Source of the DNA: PALSA-612 sp046729255
GTDB lineage: Bacteria; Actinomycetota; Thermoleophilia; Gaiellales; Gaiellaceae
Length of the DNA stretch: 64,000 nt
Direction: 5' to 3'
Assembly (NCBI GenBank): GCA_046729255.1
Contig: JBKPGF010000046.1
Coordinates: 1 to 64,000 of the forward strand
Shown: positions 9,117-17,748 of the stretch, in pieces
Layout of the letters: each line of letters starts with the position of its first letter
Numbering within the stretch: position 1 is the stretch's first letter
Notes under the pieces: model-generated
What the model was told of the DNA's origin: nothing
What the model saw: the letters and a program-made list of their open reading frames with translations, nothing else
Databases searched by the model: none
Translations under genes and position numbers: made by a program

Positions 9117-10145
9117 GTGAACAGCTTCGTGCCAGCCGAAGATCGTTACGAGCGGATGCGCTATCGCCGCACGGGCCGCAGCGGCCTCAAGCTGCCGGCG
9201 GTCTCGCTCGGGCTCTGGTGGAACTTCGGCGGCGACGGCCCGTCCGACACGAGTAGGGCGATCGTCCGTCGCGCGTTCGACATCGGCGTCACGCACTTCG
9301 ACCTCGCCAACAACTACGGGCCGCCGTACGGCTCCGCGGAGGCGAACTTCGGACGGCTCATGCAGGACGACCTGCGGCCATTCCGCGACGAGCTCGTCAT
9401 CTCCACCAAGGCGGGCTACGACATGTGGCCCGGGCCGTACGGCGAATGGGGCTCGCGGAAGTACCTGCTCGCGAGCCTCGACCAGAGCCTCGCGCGCATG
9501 AACCTCGACTACGTCGACATCTTCTATTCGCACCGGTTCGATCCGGAGACGCCGCTCGAGGAGACGATGGGCGCGCTCGACACCGCCGTCCGGCAGGGGA
9601 AGGCGCTCTACGTCGGCATCTCGTCCTACTCGGCCGCGAATACGGCGGAGGCAGCGGCGATCCTCCGGGAGCTGGGACCGCCGCTCCTCATCCACCAGCC
9701 GTCTTACTCGATGCTCAACCGCTGGATCGAGGACGAGCTGCTCGATGTGCTCGGCGAGCTCGGCGTCGGCTGCATCGCCTTTTCGCCGCTGGCGCAGGGG
9801 ATGCTCACCGACAAGTACCTGGGCGGGATCCCCGAGGGCTCACGGGCGAGTCGGCCCGAGTCGCTCTCACCCTCGCTCATCACGGACGAGGCGATCGCGA
9901 AGATCCGCGCGCTGAACGAGATCGCCGCCGGACGCGGGCAGACGCTCGCGCAGCTGGCGCTCGCGTGGGTGCTCCGCGACGAGCGAGTGACGTCTGCGCT
10001 CGTCGGCGCCTCGAGCGTCGCCCAGCTCGAGGAGAACCTCGCGGCGCTCGACCGTCTCGATCTCACGGAGGACGAGCTCGCGGAGATCGACAGCTACGCG
10101 ACGGACTCCGAAATCAACATCTGGGCCGAGTCGAGCCGGACGTGA
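9117..10145 (+). CDS. yghZ: Aldo/keto reductase, YghZ (L-glyceraldehyde 3-phosphate reductase) type
   Basis: 342-residue NADPH-dependent aldo/keto reductase. The catalytic tetrad is visible: Asp and Tyr in DLANNYG, Lys in STKAGYD, His in FYSHRFD. Long blocks match what I recall of E. coli YghZ (THFDLANNYGPP, STKAGYDMWPGPYG, ALYVGISSYS, LLIHQPSYSMLNRW, VGCIAFSPLAQGML). YghZ reduces glyceraldehyde 3-phosphate and methylglyoxal-type aldehydes, suggesting a detoxification role. The GTG at 9117 is preferred over the internal ATG at 9156 because it reproduces the N-terminal extension of YghZ. A SnoaL-like gene follows 56 bases downstream. Confidence 0.92.
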   Translation: MNSFVPAEDRYERMRYRRTGRSGLKLPAVSLGLWWNFGGDGPSDTSRAIVRRAFDIGVTHFDLANNYGPPYGSAEANFGRLMQDDLRPFRDELVISTKAGYDMWPGPYGEWGSRKYLLASLDQSLARMNLDYVDIFYSHRFDPETPLEETMGALDTAVRQGKALYVGISSYSAANTAEAAAILRELGPPLLIHQPSYSMLNRWIEDELLDVLGELGVGCIAFSPLAQGMLTDKYLGGIPEGSRASRPESLSPSLITDEAIAKIRALNEIAAGRGQTLAQLALAWVLRDERVTSALVGASSVAQLEENLAALDRLDLTEDELAEIDSYATDSEINIWAESSRT

Positions 10146-10201
10146 CGATCAGAGACCGGCCCGTCGTACGATGCGGGGAGCCGACCGAAAGGAGACGCTC
10201 C

Positions 10202-10597
10202 ATGACCACCGTTACCGAGACCGAGGCACGCGATCGTCTGGCCGCGATTCCCGCTTCCTACTTCCGCGCTGTCGACTCGCTCGACGTCGACGCCGTGCTC
10301 GAGCACTTCGCCGAGGATGCGACGCTCACCGTCCAGACCGCGCGCGTGACCTTCTCCGGCCACGATGAGATCGCCCGCATGTTCACCGACTTCTTCGCGG
10401 ACTGGGACTCGATGGTCCACGACATCACGAACATCGTGGTCGAGCCCGGCGCCGGCAAGATCGCAACCGAGCAACACGTCGATCTCGTCCGCAACGGCAC
10501 GACGAAGATGCACAACTGCAACTTCTTCGACGTGAACGGGGAGGGGAAATTCTCCCGCGTCATCATCTGGATGGACGGGACGAACCCGCTGAATTAA
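10202..10597 (+). CDS. SnoaL/NTF2-like protein
   Basis: 131-residue protein with the cone-shaped NTF2/SnoaL pattern: an N-terminal helix (ARDRLAAIPASYFRAVDSLD), then LEHFAEDATLTV, then FSGHDEIARMFTDFF, then beta strands ending in KFSRVIIWMDGTNPL. This fold is used by small isomerases, hydrolases and ligand-binding proteins; no catalytic assignment is possible. The start is supported by a Shine-Dalgarno sequence (AAAGGAG) shortly before the ATG. It may be co-transcribed with the upstream aldo/keto reductase. Confidence 0.8.
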   Translation: MTTVTETEARDRLAAIPASYFRAVDSLDVDAVLEHFAEDATLTVQTARVTFSGHDEIARMFTDFFADWDSMVHDITNIVVEPGAGKIATEQHVDLVRNGTTKMHNCNFFDVNGEGKFSRVIIWMDGTNPLN

Positions 10598-10628
10598 CGC
10601 AGCAGCAGCCCACGGCCGTAGTCCGGCA

Positions 10629-10656
10629 TTGATCATCCTCAGGCGACTTATACGAT
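10629..10656 (+). promoter_or_regulatory. Candidate promoter of the SLOG-SLATT pair
   Basis: TTGATC (10629-10634) and TACGAT (10651-10656) are spaced by 16 bases. The predicted transcription start would fall at or next to the ATG at 10663, which lacks an upstream ribosome-binding site, so the transcript is probably leaderless. Confidence 0.45.
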
Positions 10657-10662
10657 CGACCG

Positions 10663-11358
10663 ATGCAGACGACGCGCATCGAGGAGTGGGGCGACCTCGC
10701 CAGCGCCATGGCCGAGCTCGGTTTTGCGCGATCGACGCCGACGCTCGTCAGTACCGGGGCTGCGAGCAGCCTGGGCGCGGACGAGAGCGAGCGTCTGGAG
10801 CCGCTGTACGCAGAGTTGACCGAGGTCGTGGAACGCAGCGGTGCAGTCGTGGTCGACGGAGGAACGGATCGCGGCGTCATGCGACTCCTTGGTCGTGCAC
10901 GTGCGCGCAGGCATTCCTTCCCGCTCCTCGGAGTCGTCGTCGCCGAGCTCGTCGCGCCCACAGAGACCGGGCCTGAAGACGACCGGTGTCCGCTCGAACC
11001 GAATCACACCCACGCGCTCCTCGTTCCGGGCAAGGAGTGGGGCGACGAGGTCCCGTGGCTCGCGAGGGTGGCGACGGTCCTCGCCGACGGGAAACCCTCG
11101 GCGACCGTGCTCGTCAACGGGGGCGAGATCTCGTACGCCGATGCGGAAGCGAGCATCGCCGAAGGCCGCCCCGTCCTCGTTGCGGCGGGCAGCGGCGGGA
11201 CCGCTGACAAGCTCGCGGCCGCCGTCCGCGGCGACGCGACGCTCGAGCGTGCACGGGCTCTGGCGGACTCCGAGCTGGTGCGAGCCGTCGACATGAGCAA
11301 TCGTGCCGAGCAGGCGTTTACCACGGAGGTCGAGCGCATCCTCTCCGAGAGGAGCTAG
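10663..11358 (+). CDS. LSDAT-type SLOG domain protein (predicted nucleotide sensor)
   Basis: 231-residue protein that reads as a prokaryotic LSDAT domain, the branch of the SLOG (Rossmann-like) superfamily shared with the cytosolic part of TRPM channels. Support: VVVDGGTDRGVMRLLG (about 62-77) as the first nucleotide-contacting loop, LEPNHTHALLV in the middle, and VNGGEISYADAEASI followed by PVLVAAGSGGTADKLA (about 168-184), the TRPM-like end. SLOG domains bind nucleotides or their derivatives (family knowledge). Three bases separate it from a SLATT-type membrane gene, so the two form an operon resembling the SLOG-SLATT conflict systems predicted from comparative genomics. Confidence 0.82.
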   Translation: MQTTRIEEWGDLASAMAELGFARSTPTLVSTGAASSLGADESERLEPLYAELTEVVERSGAVVVDGGTDRGVMRLLGRARARRHSFPLLGVVVAELVAPTETGPEDDRCPLEPNHTHALLVPGKEWGDEVPWLARVATVLADGKPSATVLVNGGEISYADAEASIAEGRPVLVAAGSGGTADKLAAAVRGDATLERARALADSELVRAVDMSNRAEQAFTTEVERILSERS

Positions 11359-11361
11359 ACA

Positions 11362-11940
11362 ATGGCCGGACGAAGCAAGCGGGAGACGAGCAGGAAGCGA
11401 ATGCAGCGGCAGTTCGAGGAGATCATCGACTCTCTCCAGGTTGGCGACCTCCAAAAGCGTTTCCTGCACGATCGATGGCTCGAGCAGCTGATGTGGTTCG
11501 AGACCAAGGCGGACGTCAATCAGCGCCGGTTCTACGCGCTCCGGCTCGTGATCATCGTCGGGGGACTGATCGTGCCCGCGCTTGTCAGCCTCAACGTCCG
11601 CGACCCCGACGCCCTAAGTGCGCTCGCCTGGACGACGTTCGGCCTCAGCCTCGTCGTCGCAACTGGCGCGGCTCTCGACGGCTTCTTCAGACCCGGCGAG
11701 CGCTGGCGGTCGTTCCGGCGGGTGGCCGAGCTCCTGAAGGCGCATGCGTGGCAATACTTCGAGCTGGCGGGTCCGTATCAGACGGCCGACCATGCCAGTG
11801 CCTTCACGACGTTCGCTGCGCAGGTCGAGGCGTTGATCCAGGAGGATCTCAAGGCCTTCATCGCCCAGGCGACGCAGGTCAAGCTGTCCGAGCAGCGGAC
11901 GGGAGAGACGCCCGCGGAGGACCCGAAGGCCGGGCAGTAG
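11362..11940 (+). CDS. SLATT/DUF4231-like two-TM membrane protein (predicted effector)
   Basis: 192-residue protein: a basic N-terminus, an amphipathic helix ending FLHDRWLEQLMWFETKAD, the RFYALRLVIIVGGLIVPALV membrane helix (about 59-78), a second membrane helix (LAWTTFGLSLVVATGAAL), then a long helical C-terminus. This order (RW..Q..W-helix, two TM, coiled segment) is that of DUF4231/SLATT proteins. SLATT proteins are predicted pore-forming effectors controlled by nucleotide-sensing partners such as SLOG proteins, which is the gene directly upstream. GGAG in the 3' end of that gene serves as ribosome-binding site. Function is inferred from domain and gene pairing. Confidence 0.8.
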   Translation: MAGRSKRETSRKRMQRQFEEIIDSLQVGDLQKRFLHDRWLEQLMWFETKADVNQRRFYALRLVIIVGGLIVPALVSLNVRDPDALSALAWTTFGLSLVVATGAALDGFFRPGERWRSFRRVAELLKAHAWQYFELAGPYQTADHASAFTTFAAQVEALIQEDLKAFIAQATQVKLSEQRTGETPAEDPKAGQ

Positions 11941-11998
11941 CGTCGCTCGAGTTGACAGGGCTACCGCGATCCGCGAAGCTCGTCGCAAGGAGGACCTG

Positions 11999-12925
11999 AT
12001 GGCTGCGTCCGCCGCACGGTCGAAGTACATCGCGCTCGCTGCCGCCGCTGTCGTGGCGGTGGGATTTAGTGCGGCGTCCGCGCAGTCGCAGGGAGAGCCG
12101 CCGGCCGAGCTCCACCTCGTCACCGCGGGTCCAGGGACGCTCACGGTTACGCCCGCGCAATTCGAGCCCAGTGCCATCTGCGAAGTCGACGCGCAGGTCG
12201 ACAACGGGAGCTGCGACCACGAGTTCGCCGAAGGAACGACTGTGAAGCTCGAAGCCGAGCCGAAGCCTGGTCACTCCTTCGTCGGCTGGAGTGACTTCAA
12301 GTGCGCCCGCCAGTCGAAGAGCTGCACGATGACGCTTGCGCCCGGCCCGCGCTATGTCACCGCACGCTTCAGTCCCGTCACCCTGAAGACTCTCGACAAC
12401 GAGACGTTCGGGCGGGTTACGGTGACCCCGAAGGCCAGCCGCGCGTGTGCACTCGACGACGACCAGAGACCGTGTGAGTACCCGGCGGGCACGGTCGTCA
12501 CACTCCGCCGCGAACACGGGTCGCCCGGGAACTTCTGGATCGGCGCCTGCGCCGGCAACCGCGGCGGCGCCCTCGACGCGGCCGCCTGCACGCTTCGGCT
12601 TCAGAGCAACGAGGTGATAGGGGTCGGCTACGACGACCCAGGCGACATACCCCCGGTCAAGGGATCGGGCATCGAGGTCAGGCTGGCCGGGAAGGGGAAG
12701 GGCAAGGTGACCGGCGGCTTGGTCAATGGCGGAAAGAGACTTGCTTGCGAGGGCGTGCGCTGCTCGATCACCGGGCTCACGCGGTACGACTACGTCCGAC
12801 TCAACGCGCAGGTGGTAGCCCGCAGCCGGTTCGATCGATGGAGCGACGGAGTGCGGGCCACGGTGCGGGTTGTTGGGCTGGCTTCCACCAATCGGCTCTG
12901 GGCGAAGTTCGACAAGAGGCGCTGA
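11999..12925 (+). CDS. Secreted protein with InlB-type (divergent B-repeat) domains
   Basis: 308-residue exported protein. Signal peptide about 1-29 (hydrophobic IALAAAAVVAVGFSAASAQ). The mature part has at least two InlB B-repeat-like units with paired Cys residues: one around 35-106 (GTTVKLEAEPKPGHSFVGWS, then CTMTLAP and VTARFSP), the next around 112-190 (GTVVTLRREHG, NFWIGACAGN), and a degenerate third ending RFDRWSDGVRATV. Such repeats are beta-rich extracellular modules for adhesion or surface display. A strong Shine-Dalgarno sequence (AAGGAGGA, 11987-11994) fixes the start. Its TGA directly abuts the stop of the convergent TIR-WD40 gene with no gap. Confidence 0.82.
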   Translation: MAASAARSKYIALAAAAVVAVGFSAASAQSQGEPPAELHLVTAGPGTLTVTPAQFEPSAICEVDAQVDNGSCDHEFAEGTTVKLEAEPKPGHSFVGWSDFKCARQSKSCTMTLAPGPRYVTARFSPVTLKTLDNETFGRVTVTPKASRACALDDDQRPCEYPAGTVVTLRREHGSPGNFWIGACAGNRGGALDAAACTLRLQSNEVIGVGYDDPGDIPPVKGSGIEVRLAGKGKGKVTGGLVNGGKRLACEGVRCSITGLTRYDYVRLNAQVVARSRFDRWSDGVRATVRVVGLASTNRLWAKFDKRR

Positions 12926-15904
12926 TCACGAGGACGGCAGCAGAGTCTGCGCCAACCGCACGAGCTCGTCCAGCGCCAGGCAGGCCTCACAACGAAGCTC
13001 CTCGAGACGGGTCTTCCCTGCGACCACGATCTGGTTTCCGTCCGGGCTGAACTCGGCTTGCGCGCCGTCCGTGGGGGAAAGGAGGACGAGGACGCGTTGC
13101 TGCTTCCAGTCCCAGAGTCTCGCGGTCGGTGTCTGCTCGGCGGTGACAAGCATGAGGCCGCCGTCGTGGCCGCCGAATCTCGCGCCCGTGACCTGGCCGC
13201 CCGGGGCCGAGAGGGGGGTCGGTGAGAGCGTCCGAGCGTCCCAGACGACGGCGTTCCCCCTCTGGCCACCGGTGGCGATCACCGCACCCGTGCGATCGAA
13301 GGCGATCCTGTTCACCCCACGGCCGGATGCCTTAGCCGACCGCAGTCGCATCCCGTCGCTCGAGAAGACGAGGAGCTCGCCGCCAGTCGTGCCCACGGCG
13401 ATCCGCTGGCCGTCTGCGGCGACTGCCACGCCTGCCGGCAGGGCGCGTCGGGACAGCACGACGTTCGCTCCCGTTGCCGGATCGGAGAGCTGTACGCGCT
13501 GAGATGAATCGACGATCAGCACCCGTGGCGAGTTCGGGACGAACTGCGCGCTGAAGGGAAATACGCCCGCTTCCCGCAGGGCCGGCACCACAGGTCCGGG
13601 CCTGCCGGTCGCGACGTCCCAGATCCTTGGCCTCGGCCGATCGGCGTACACGACGAGGATGCGGCGGCCGTCCGGGCTGAACGCAGCTCCGAGCGCGGTC
13701 CCCGTTGCCTCTCCGACTCGACGAGCTTTTCCGGTGCGGGCATCCCAGATGACCGCGTTGCCGGCGCCATTCACGCCGGTGACGAAGCGGCTATCCTGGC
13801 TCCACGGCGAGCAGCCGGCCGCGCGGCCACACGGCCATGTCCCGCTGTCGGGCGAAGCGGGAACGCCACCCTTCAACGGCACGATCCTGCCCGTGCGCGG
13901 GTTCCAGACGGCGCTGTCCCACGCGTTGCCCCGGCGGCGGACGACGAGGACGGCGCGCGAGTTCGGGCTGTACGCTGTGCTCACAGCGCCCTGCCAGTGG
14001 AGGTCGATGGGGCTCCGTGGCCGCGACGGCCACAGCCGCCCGCTACCGTCGTCCGAGACGGTGGCGACCCACAATGCGTCCGGGCCGAATCTCGCTCTAA
14101 TCACGCCGTCCGTGTGCCCGCTCAGCACTGCGAGCAGCCGCTTCGGCTTCACGCGCCAGACCCGCGCGACTCCGTTGTCGCCGCCCGCGACCACATACTC
14201 GCCGCTGCGGTCGAACTGGGCCGAGACCACCGCGGCGCCGTTGCGAAGTACGGCGATGAGCTCCTTGCGTCGTGAGCCTACGTCCCAGACCTCGATGCGG
14301 CCGCTCTCGTACGCGCGAAGGACACGCCGACCGTCACGGCTGAAGTCCACATCGAGGTCGGCCTGCCCGCCGGGGACGCAACGGCGTGACTGCACGCGGC
14401 CGTCGAACCAGACGCAGAATCTGCCACTCGCGTAGAACGTTGCGGCCCGTCGTCCATCCCTGCTGAGCAGCGAGTACTCCAGCGCATCGGCCTTCCTGCC
14501 TGGGAGCTTCGTCGGCTCTCCGCCGGTCTCGAGGTTCCAGAGCAGCGCGCTCCCGGCTTCGCCAGCAGTAAGCGCTCTCCGGCCGTCCAGGCTCATCCTG
14601 CTCGTACGCGGGTCGCCGCTTGCGCTTCGGAGCCTGTAGAGGCGTGTGTCCCGTTCGGAGTCCCAGACCTCTGACGCGTTCGAGCCGGCTGTGAGAATGC
14701 GCCGCCCACGAGCCCCCCACGTGGCTGTCAGCTCCGACGCGTCCTCGGAGGCGGTGTCGAAGTCGTGGAGGAGGCGGCCGGTGGAGCTGTCCCAGGTCCG
14801 CGCGACGCCGTCCTCGGAGGCCGTCAGCAACTGACGGCCGTCCGGGCTGAACTGGACCGTGTCGACGGGGCCTCCTGGGGTGACGATCGTGACCCGGCGT
14901 CGACCTGATCGGGTGTCCCAGACAGCGACCCTGCCATCGGAGCCGGCGGTTACCACCCGGCTGCCGTCGTTGGAGAACTCGACGTCTGTCTGCGCCACTC
15001 GCTGCGACTTCGGTAGGCGCAGGATCGACCTCCACCCCGCGGTCGAGACGGCCCTCCGTAGTGCGTACAGCGCCTCGGGCTCGTCCGAGCGGACGTCGAC
15101 CGCAGCGAGCGCGTCTCGCACGCTTTGCTCCGGGTCTTCGGACAAGCCCGCACTCGACTGGGCTGCGAGCGCCTGTGCACGCGACGTCTGCTCACGGTCG
15201 ATCGCTCTCGAGCGTTGCACCACCGCGACGACCGCGAGCACGGCCGTGATCAGGAGCGCCAGCGCCACGCCCCCCAGGAGGGTCTGCTGGCGGCGGGCGG
15301 CTGCACGCCGGCTCGCGGTGATGTACGTGACCTGCTCCGCCGTCGGTGCCTCGCGGTGTCCGGCCTGGTCGTCGAGCCAGCTCTCGGCGTCCCGCAGGTC
15401 GCTGCCGCGGAGCAGGTAGCTGCCGTCACGATCGTGACGGAGCCACTCCCCGGTGCGCTGCGTGAGCCGGGCGTGCTGCTCGACCCATGCCTCGTCGAGC
15501 TCGAGGGCGTCGATGAGCAATGTGACGCTCGTCTCGAAGTCGTCCTCCGGGCGCGCGTAGACCCAGTTCGGCCGCTCGAGCGCGTCCGGGATCGGCAACT
15601 CGTCCACCGAGCGTCGCAAGACCGGGATGATCCGCTTGTTGAGCCCGGCCGCGTGCTGCAGCTCTTCGCCGCACACCTTCGACGCAAGCGAGTCGGGCGT
15701 GAGCACGAAGACCATGACCGTTGCCGACTCGATCCCGGCCCACACGCTCGCACGCCAGTCAGACGCGCCGCCGCGGATGTCCTCGACGTCGATCCACACG
15801 TTCTTTTCGCGAGCGACGAGCGCACTCGTCAGCTGATGCTCGGCGAAGTCGATGTCCTCGCGGGCGTAGGAGAGGAACACGTCGGGACGGTCCGGGGGCG
15901 GCAC
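12926..15904 (-). CDS. TIR - transmembrane - WD40 repeat protein
   Basis: 992-residue protein. N-terminal TIR domain (about 5-135): DVFLSYAREDIDFAEHQL opens it, and CGEELQHAAGLNKRIIPVL carries Glu81 aligned by spacing with the catalytic Glu of NAD-cleaving TIR domains such as SARM1. A linker with GEWLRHDRDGSYLLRGSDL follows, then one membrane helix (about 208-228), a short helical segment (LAAQSSAGLSEDPEQSVRDA) typical of STAND-WD40 proteins, and about 13 WD40 repeats, enough for two beta propellers. The end (LEELRCEACLALDELVRLA) matches the usual C-cap of such proteins. GTG start. It lies 8 bases after a DUF5995 gene. NADase or immune function is inferred. Confidence 0.88.
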   Translation of the reverse strand: MPPPDRPDVFLSYAREDIDFAEHQLTSALVAREKNVWIDVEDIRGGASDWRASVWAGIESATVMVFVLTPDSLASKVCGEELQHAAGLNKRIIPVLRRSVDELPIPDALERPNWVYARPEDDFETSVTLLIDALELDEAWVEQHARLTQRTGEWLRHDRDGSYLLRGSDLRDAESWLDDQAGHREAPTAEQVTYITASRRAAARRQQTLLGGVALALLITAVLAVVAVVQRSRAIDREQTSRAQALAAQSSAGLSEDPEQSVRDALAAVDVRSDEPEALYALRRAVSTAGWRSILRLPKSQRVAQTDVEFSNDGSRVVTAGSDGRVAVWDTRSGRRRVTIVTPGGPVDTVQFSPDGRQLLTASEDGVARTWDSSTGRLLHDFDTASEDASELTATWGARGRRILTAGSNASEVWDSERDTRLYRLRSASGDPRTSRMSLDGRRALTAGEAGSALLWNLETGGEPTKLPGRKADALEYSLLSRDGRRAATFYASGRFCVWFDGRVQSRRCVPGGQADLDVDFSRDGRRVLRAYESGRIEVWDVGSRRKELIAVLRNGAAVVSAQFDRSGEYVVAGGDNGVARVWRVKPKRLLAVLSGHTDGVIRARFGPDALWVATVSDDGSGRLWPSRPRSPIDLHWQGAVSTAYSPNSRAVLVVRRRGNAWDSAVWNPRTGRIVPLKGGVPASPDSGTWPCGRAAGCSPWSQDSRFVTGVNGAGNAVIWDARTGKARRVGEATGTALGAAFSPDGRRILVVYADRPRPRIWDVATGRPGPVVPALREAGVFPFSAQFVPNSPRVLIVDSSQRVQLSDPATGANVVLSRRALPAGVAVAADGQRIAVGTTGGELLVFSSDGMRLRSAKASGRGVNRIAFDRTGAVIATGGQRGNAVVWDARTLSPTPLSAPGGQVTGARFGGHDGGLMLVTAEQTPTARLWDWKQQRVLVLLSPTDGAQAEFSPDGNQIVVAGKTRLEELRCEACLALDELVRLAQTLLPSS

Positions 15905-15912
15905 GACGGCGC

Positions 15913-16668
15913 CTACAATCGCAGCAGCCAGCGAGTCGCCCTTCCCAGAAACGACTCCGTCGGAATGAGCAGACCGCGACTGGCGAAGCCGATCGTGCGA
16001 TCAAGCGCGGCGACGAACTCGTCCGCGAGCGCAGGCTCTCGGCGGAGCGCCCACAGCGCCTCTGCGTTCGTCCAGGCCGCGTCGCGGGCGCGCTCGACGT
16101 TCCACATCGCGATCACGTCGTCCAAGCGGCTGGTTCGGAGCAGAAGGCGGTCGAACGGTCTGAGCCACCGTGGGAGATAGCTCTCTTTCTTGATCTTCGC
16201 CTCGACGTCGGCGAGCAACGCATTGATGCGAAGGAAGTCAGCGTGCTCCGGCGAGCCAGACCGCAGCTCGATCCCGAGCTCGCTGCACGTAGCCACGAGC
16301 GCCACTGGCAGATCGCGGTTGATGTGGGCGTTCATGCCCGCAAGCACGAATTGGATGGGGGCGATGCCACGCTGCGAACGGGACGCGAACAGCGGTCGCC
16401 AGGCCGGTGGCGCGGAGCCCGCGCTGCGCGCGTCGGCATCCACGGCAGTGAAGAACAGGCTCGCGAAGACGAGGTCGAGCCGTTGCAGAAAGCGCGGACT
16501 CGCGAACGTGCTCTTCTCCAGGCCGTCCTGTACGTCCTCGGTCACCTGCCGGTAGAGGCCAACGAAGGAGGCGACGCCGTCGCCGGACGGCAGCGAGCGC
16601 TCGATCTCGCGCATGCGAGCCACGACCTCGGGAACGCTCGCCGGAAACCCCGGGCTCCCCTCGTTCAA
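15913..16668 (-). CDS. DUF5995 family protein
   Basis: About 251 residues, helical, with the DUF5995 hallmark FVLAGMNAHINRDLPVAL (about 106-123) and ERARDAAWTNAEALWALR near the end. The conserved Asn-x-His resembles a metal or substrate site, but no activity is known to me. The only in-frame initiator giving a full N-terminus is TTG at 16668, without a ribosome-binding site, so the start is uncertain by about 20 codons. It is directly upstream of the TIR-WD40 gene on the same strand (8-base gap), so they are probably co-transcribed, an unusual partner worth noting. Confidence 0.78.
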   Translation of the reverse strand: MNEGSPGFPASVPEVVARMREIERSLPSGDGVASFVGLYRQVTEDVQDGLEKSTFASPRFLQRLDLVFASLFFTAVDADARSAGSAPPAWRPLFASRSQRGIAPIQFVLAGMNAHINRDLPVALVATCSELGIELRSGSPEHADFLRINALLADVEAKIKKESYLPRWLRPFDRLLLRTSRLDDVIAMWNVERARDAAWTNAEALWALRREPALADEFVAALDRTIGFASRGLLIPTESFLGRATRWLLRL

Positions 16669-16797
16669 CGCGACGACTCAAGCACACGCCGGTCGCGGCG
16701 TCAACGGGTGCTGTCCGACTAGCTCGAGCGCAACCCGCTGACGTTCGCGACGGAGCGCGGATCTCACAAATAGCTGCCTGTCGCCGTTGTAGCGGTC

Positions 16798-17700
16798 GTG
16801 AGCGTGCGAGCCGAGTCCGCGCCGGCGGCGACCGTCGGCAGGAGGACGGACGTCGCCGCGCTCGCCGCAGGGCTCGTGACCGTGACGGCATGGGGCTCGG
16901 CGTTCGTCGGCATCCGAGCCGCCGGCGAGGAGCTGTCGCCGGGCGCGCTCGCGCTGGGCCGGCTGCTCGTCTGTAGCGCCGTTCTCGCCGTCGCCGCGCT
17001 CGCCCGGCGCGAGCCGCTGCCGCAGCGGCGTGACCTCATCTCGATCGCGGTGTTCGGCGTGCTCTGGCTCGGGCTCTACAGCGTCGCCCTCAACGCGGCC
17101 GAACGGCGGGTGGACGCCGGCACGGCGGCAATGCTCGTCGCGACTGGGCCGATCCTCATCGCCGTGCTCGCCGGGTTCTTGCTCCGCGAGGGCTTCCCGC
17201 CCGGGCTCTTCGCGGGGCTGGCCGTTGCCTTCGGCGGCACGGTCCTGATCGGCATCGCCACGGGCCAGTCCGGCTCGCGTGCCGGCCTGGGCGCGGCTCT
17301 CTGCGTGGTCGCGGCGCTCGCCTGGGCGTTCGCCGTCATCGTCCAGAAGCCCGTGCTGGCACGTGTCTCGCCCCTTCAGGTGACGTGGCTCGGGTGCGCG
17401 GCTGCCACCATCGCCTGCCTTCCGTTCGCGCCGAAGCTGGCCGCCGAGGCATCGAACGCCGGCGCCGGCGCGATCGTGTGGACGATCTACCTCGGCCTCG
17501 TTCCCACGGCGCTGGGCTTCGCGACGTGGTCGTTCGCGCTGCGCCGAACGAGCGCGGGCAGGATGGGATCGATCACCTACCTCGTTCCGGCGGTCGCGAT
17601 CGTGCTCGGCTGGGCGCTGCTCGGCGAGACGCCGCCCTGGCTCGCCGTCGCCGGCGGCGCGGTATGCCTGGTCGGCGTCTATCTCGCGCGGCGTCCCTAG
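16798..17700 (+). CDS. EamA/DMT family transporter
   Basis: 300-residue membrane protein with about ten hydrophobic helices in two repeated EamA halves. The first half has VTVTAWGSAFVGIRAAGEEL and ALNAAERRVDAGTAAML, the second has TWLGCAAATIACLP and RTSAGRMGSITYLVPAVAI, the conserved end of the family. Drug/metabolite transporters of this type export amino acids, metabolites or nucleotides; the substrate is not predictable. GTG start. It ends 48 bases before the convergent sigma factor gene, with an inverted repeat between. Confidence 0.9.
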   Translation: MSVRAESAPAATVGRRTDVAALAAGLVTVTAWGSAFVGIRAAGEELSPGALALGRLLVCSAVLAVAALARREPLPQRRDLISIAVFGVLWLGLYSVALNAAERRVDAGTAAMLVATGPILIAVLAGFLLREGFPPGLFAGLAVAFGGTVLIGIATGQSGSRAGLGAALCVVAALAWAFAVIVQKPVLARVSPLQVTWLGCAAATIACLPFAPKLAAEASNAGAGAIVWTIYLGLVPTALGFATWSFALRRTSAGRMGSITYLVPAVAIVLGWALLGETPPWLAVAGGAVCLVGVYLARRP

Positions 17701-17708
17701 GGACGCCC

Positions 17709-17742
17709 GAACGGCCGAGATCCCTGCGGACCGCGGCCGTTC
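17709..17742. terminator. Bidirectional hairpin between convergent genes
   Basis: GAACGGCC (17709-17716) is complementary to GGCCGTTC (17735-17742) around an 18-base GC-rich loop. It sits between the EamA transporter stop and the sigma factor stop and can serve both strands. No T-tract. Confidence 0.5.
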
Positions 17743-17748
17743 ACTGGT

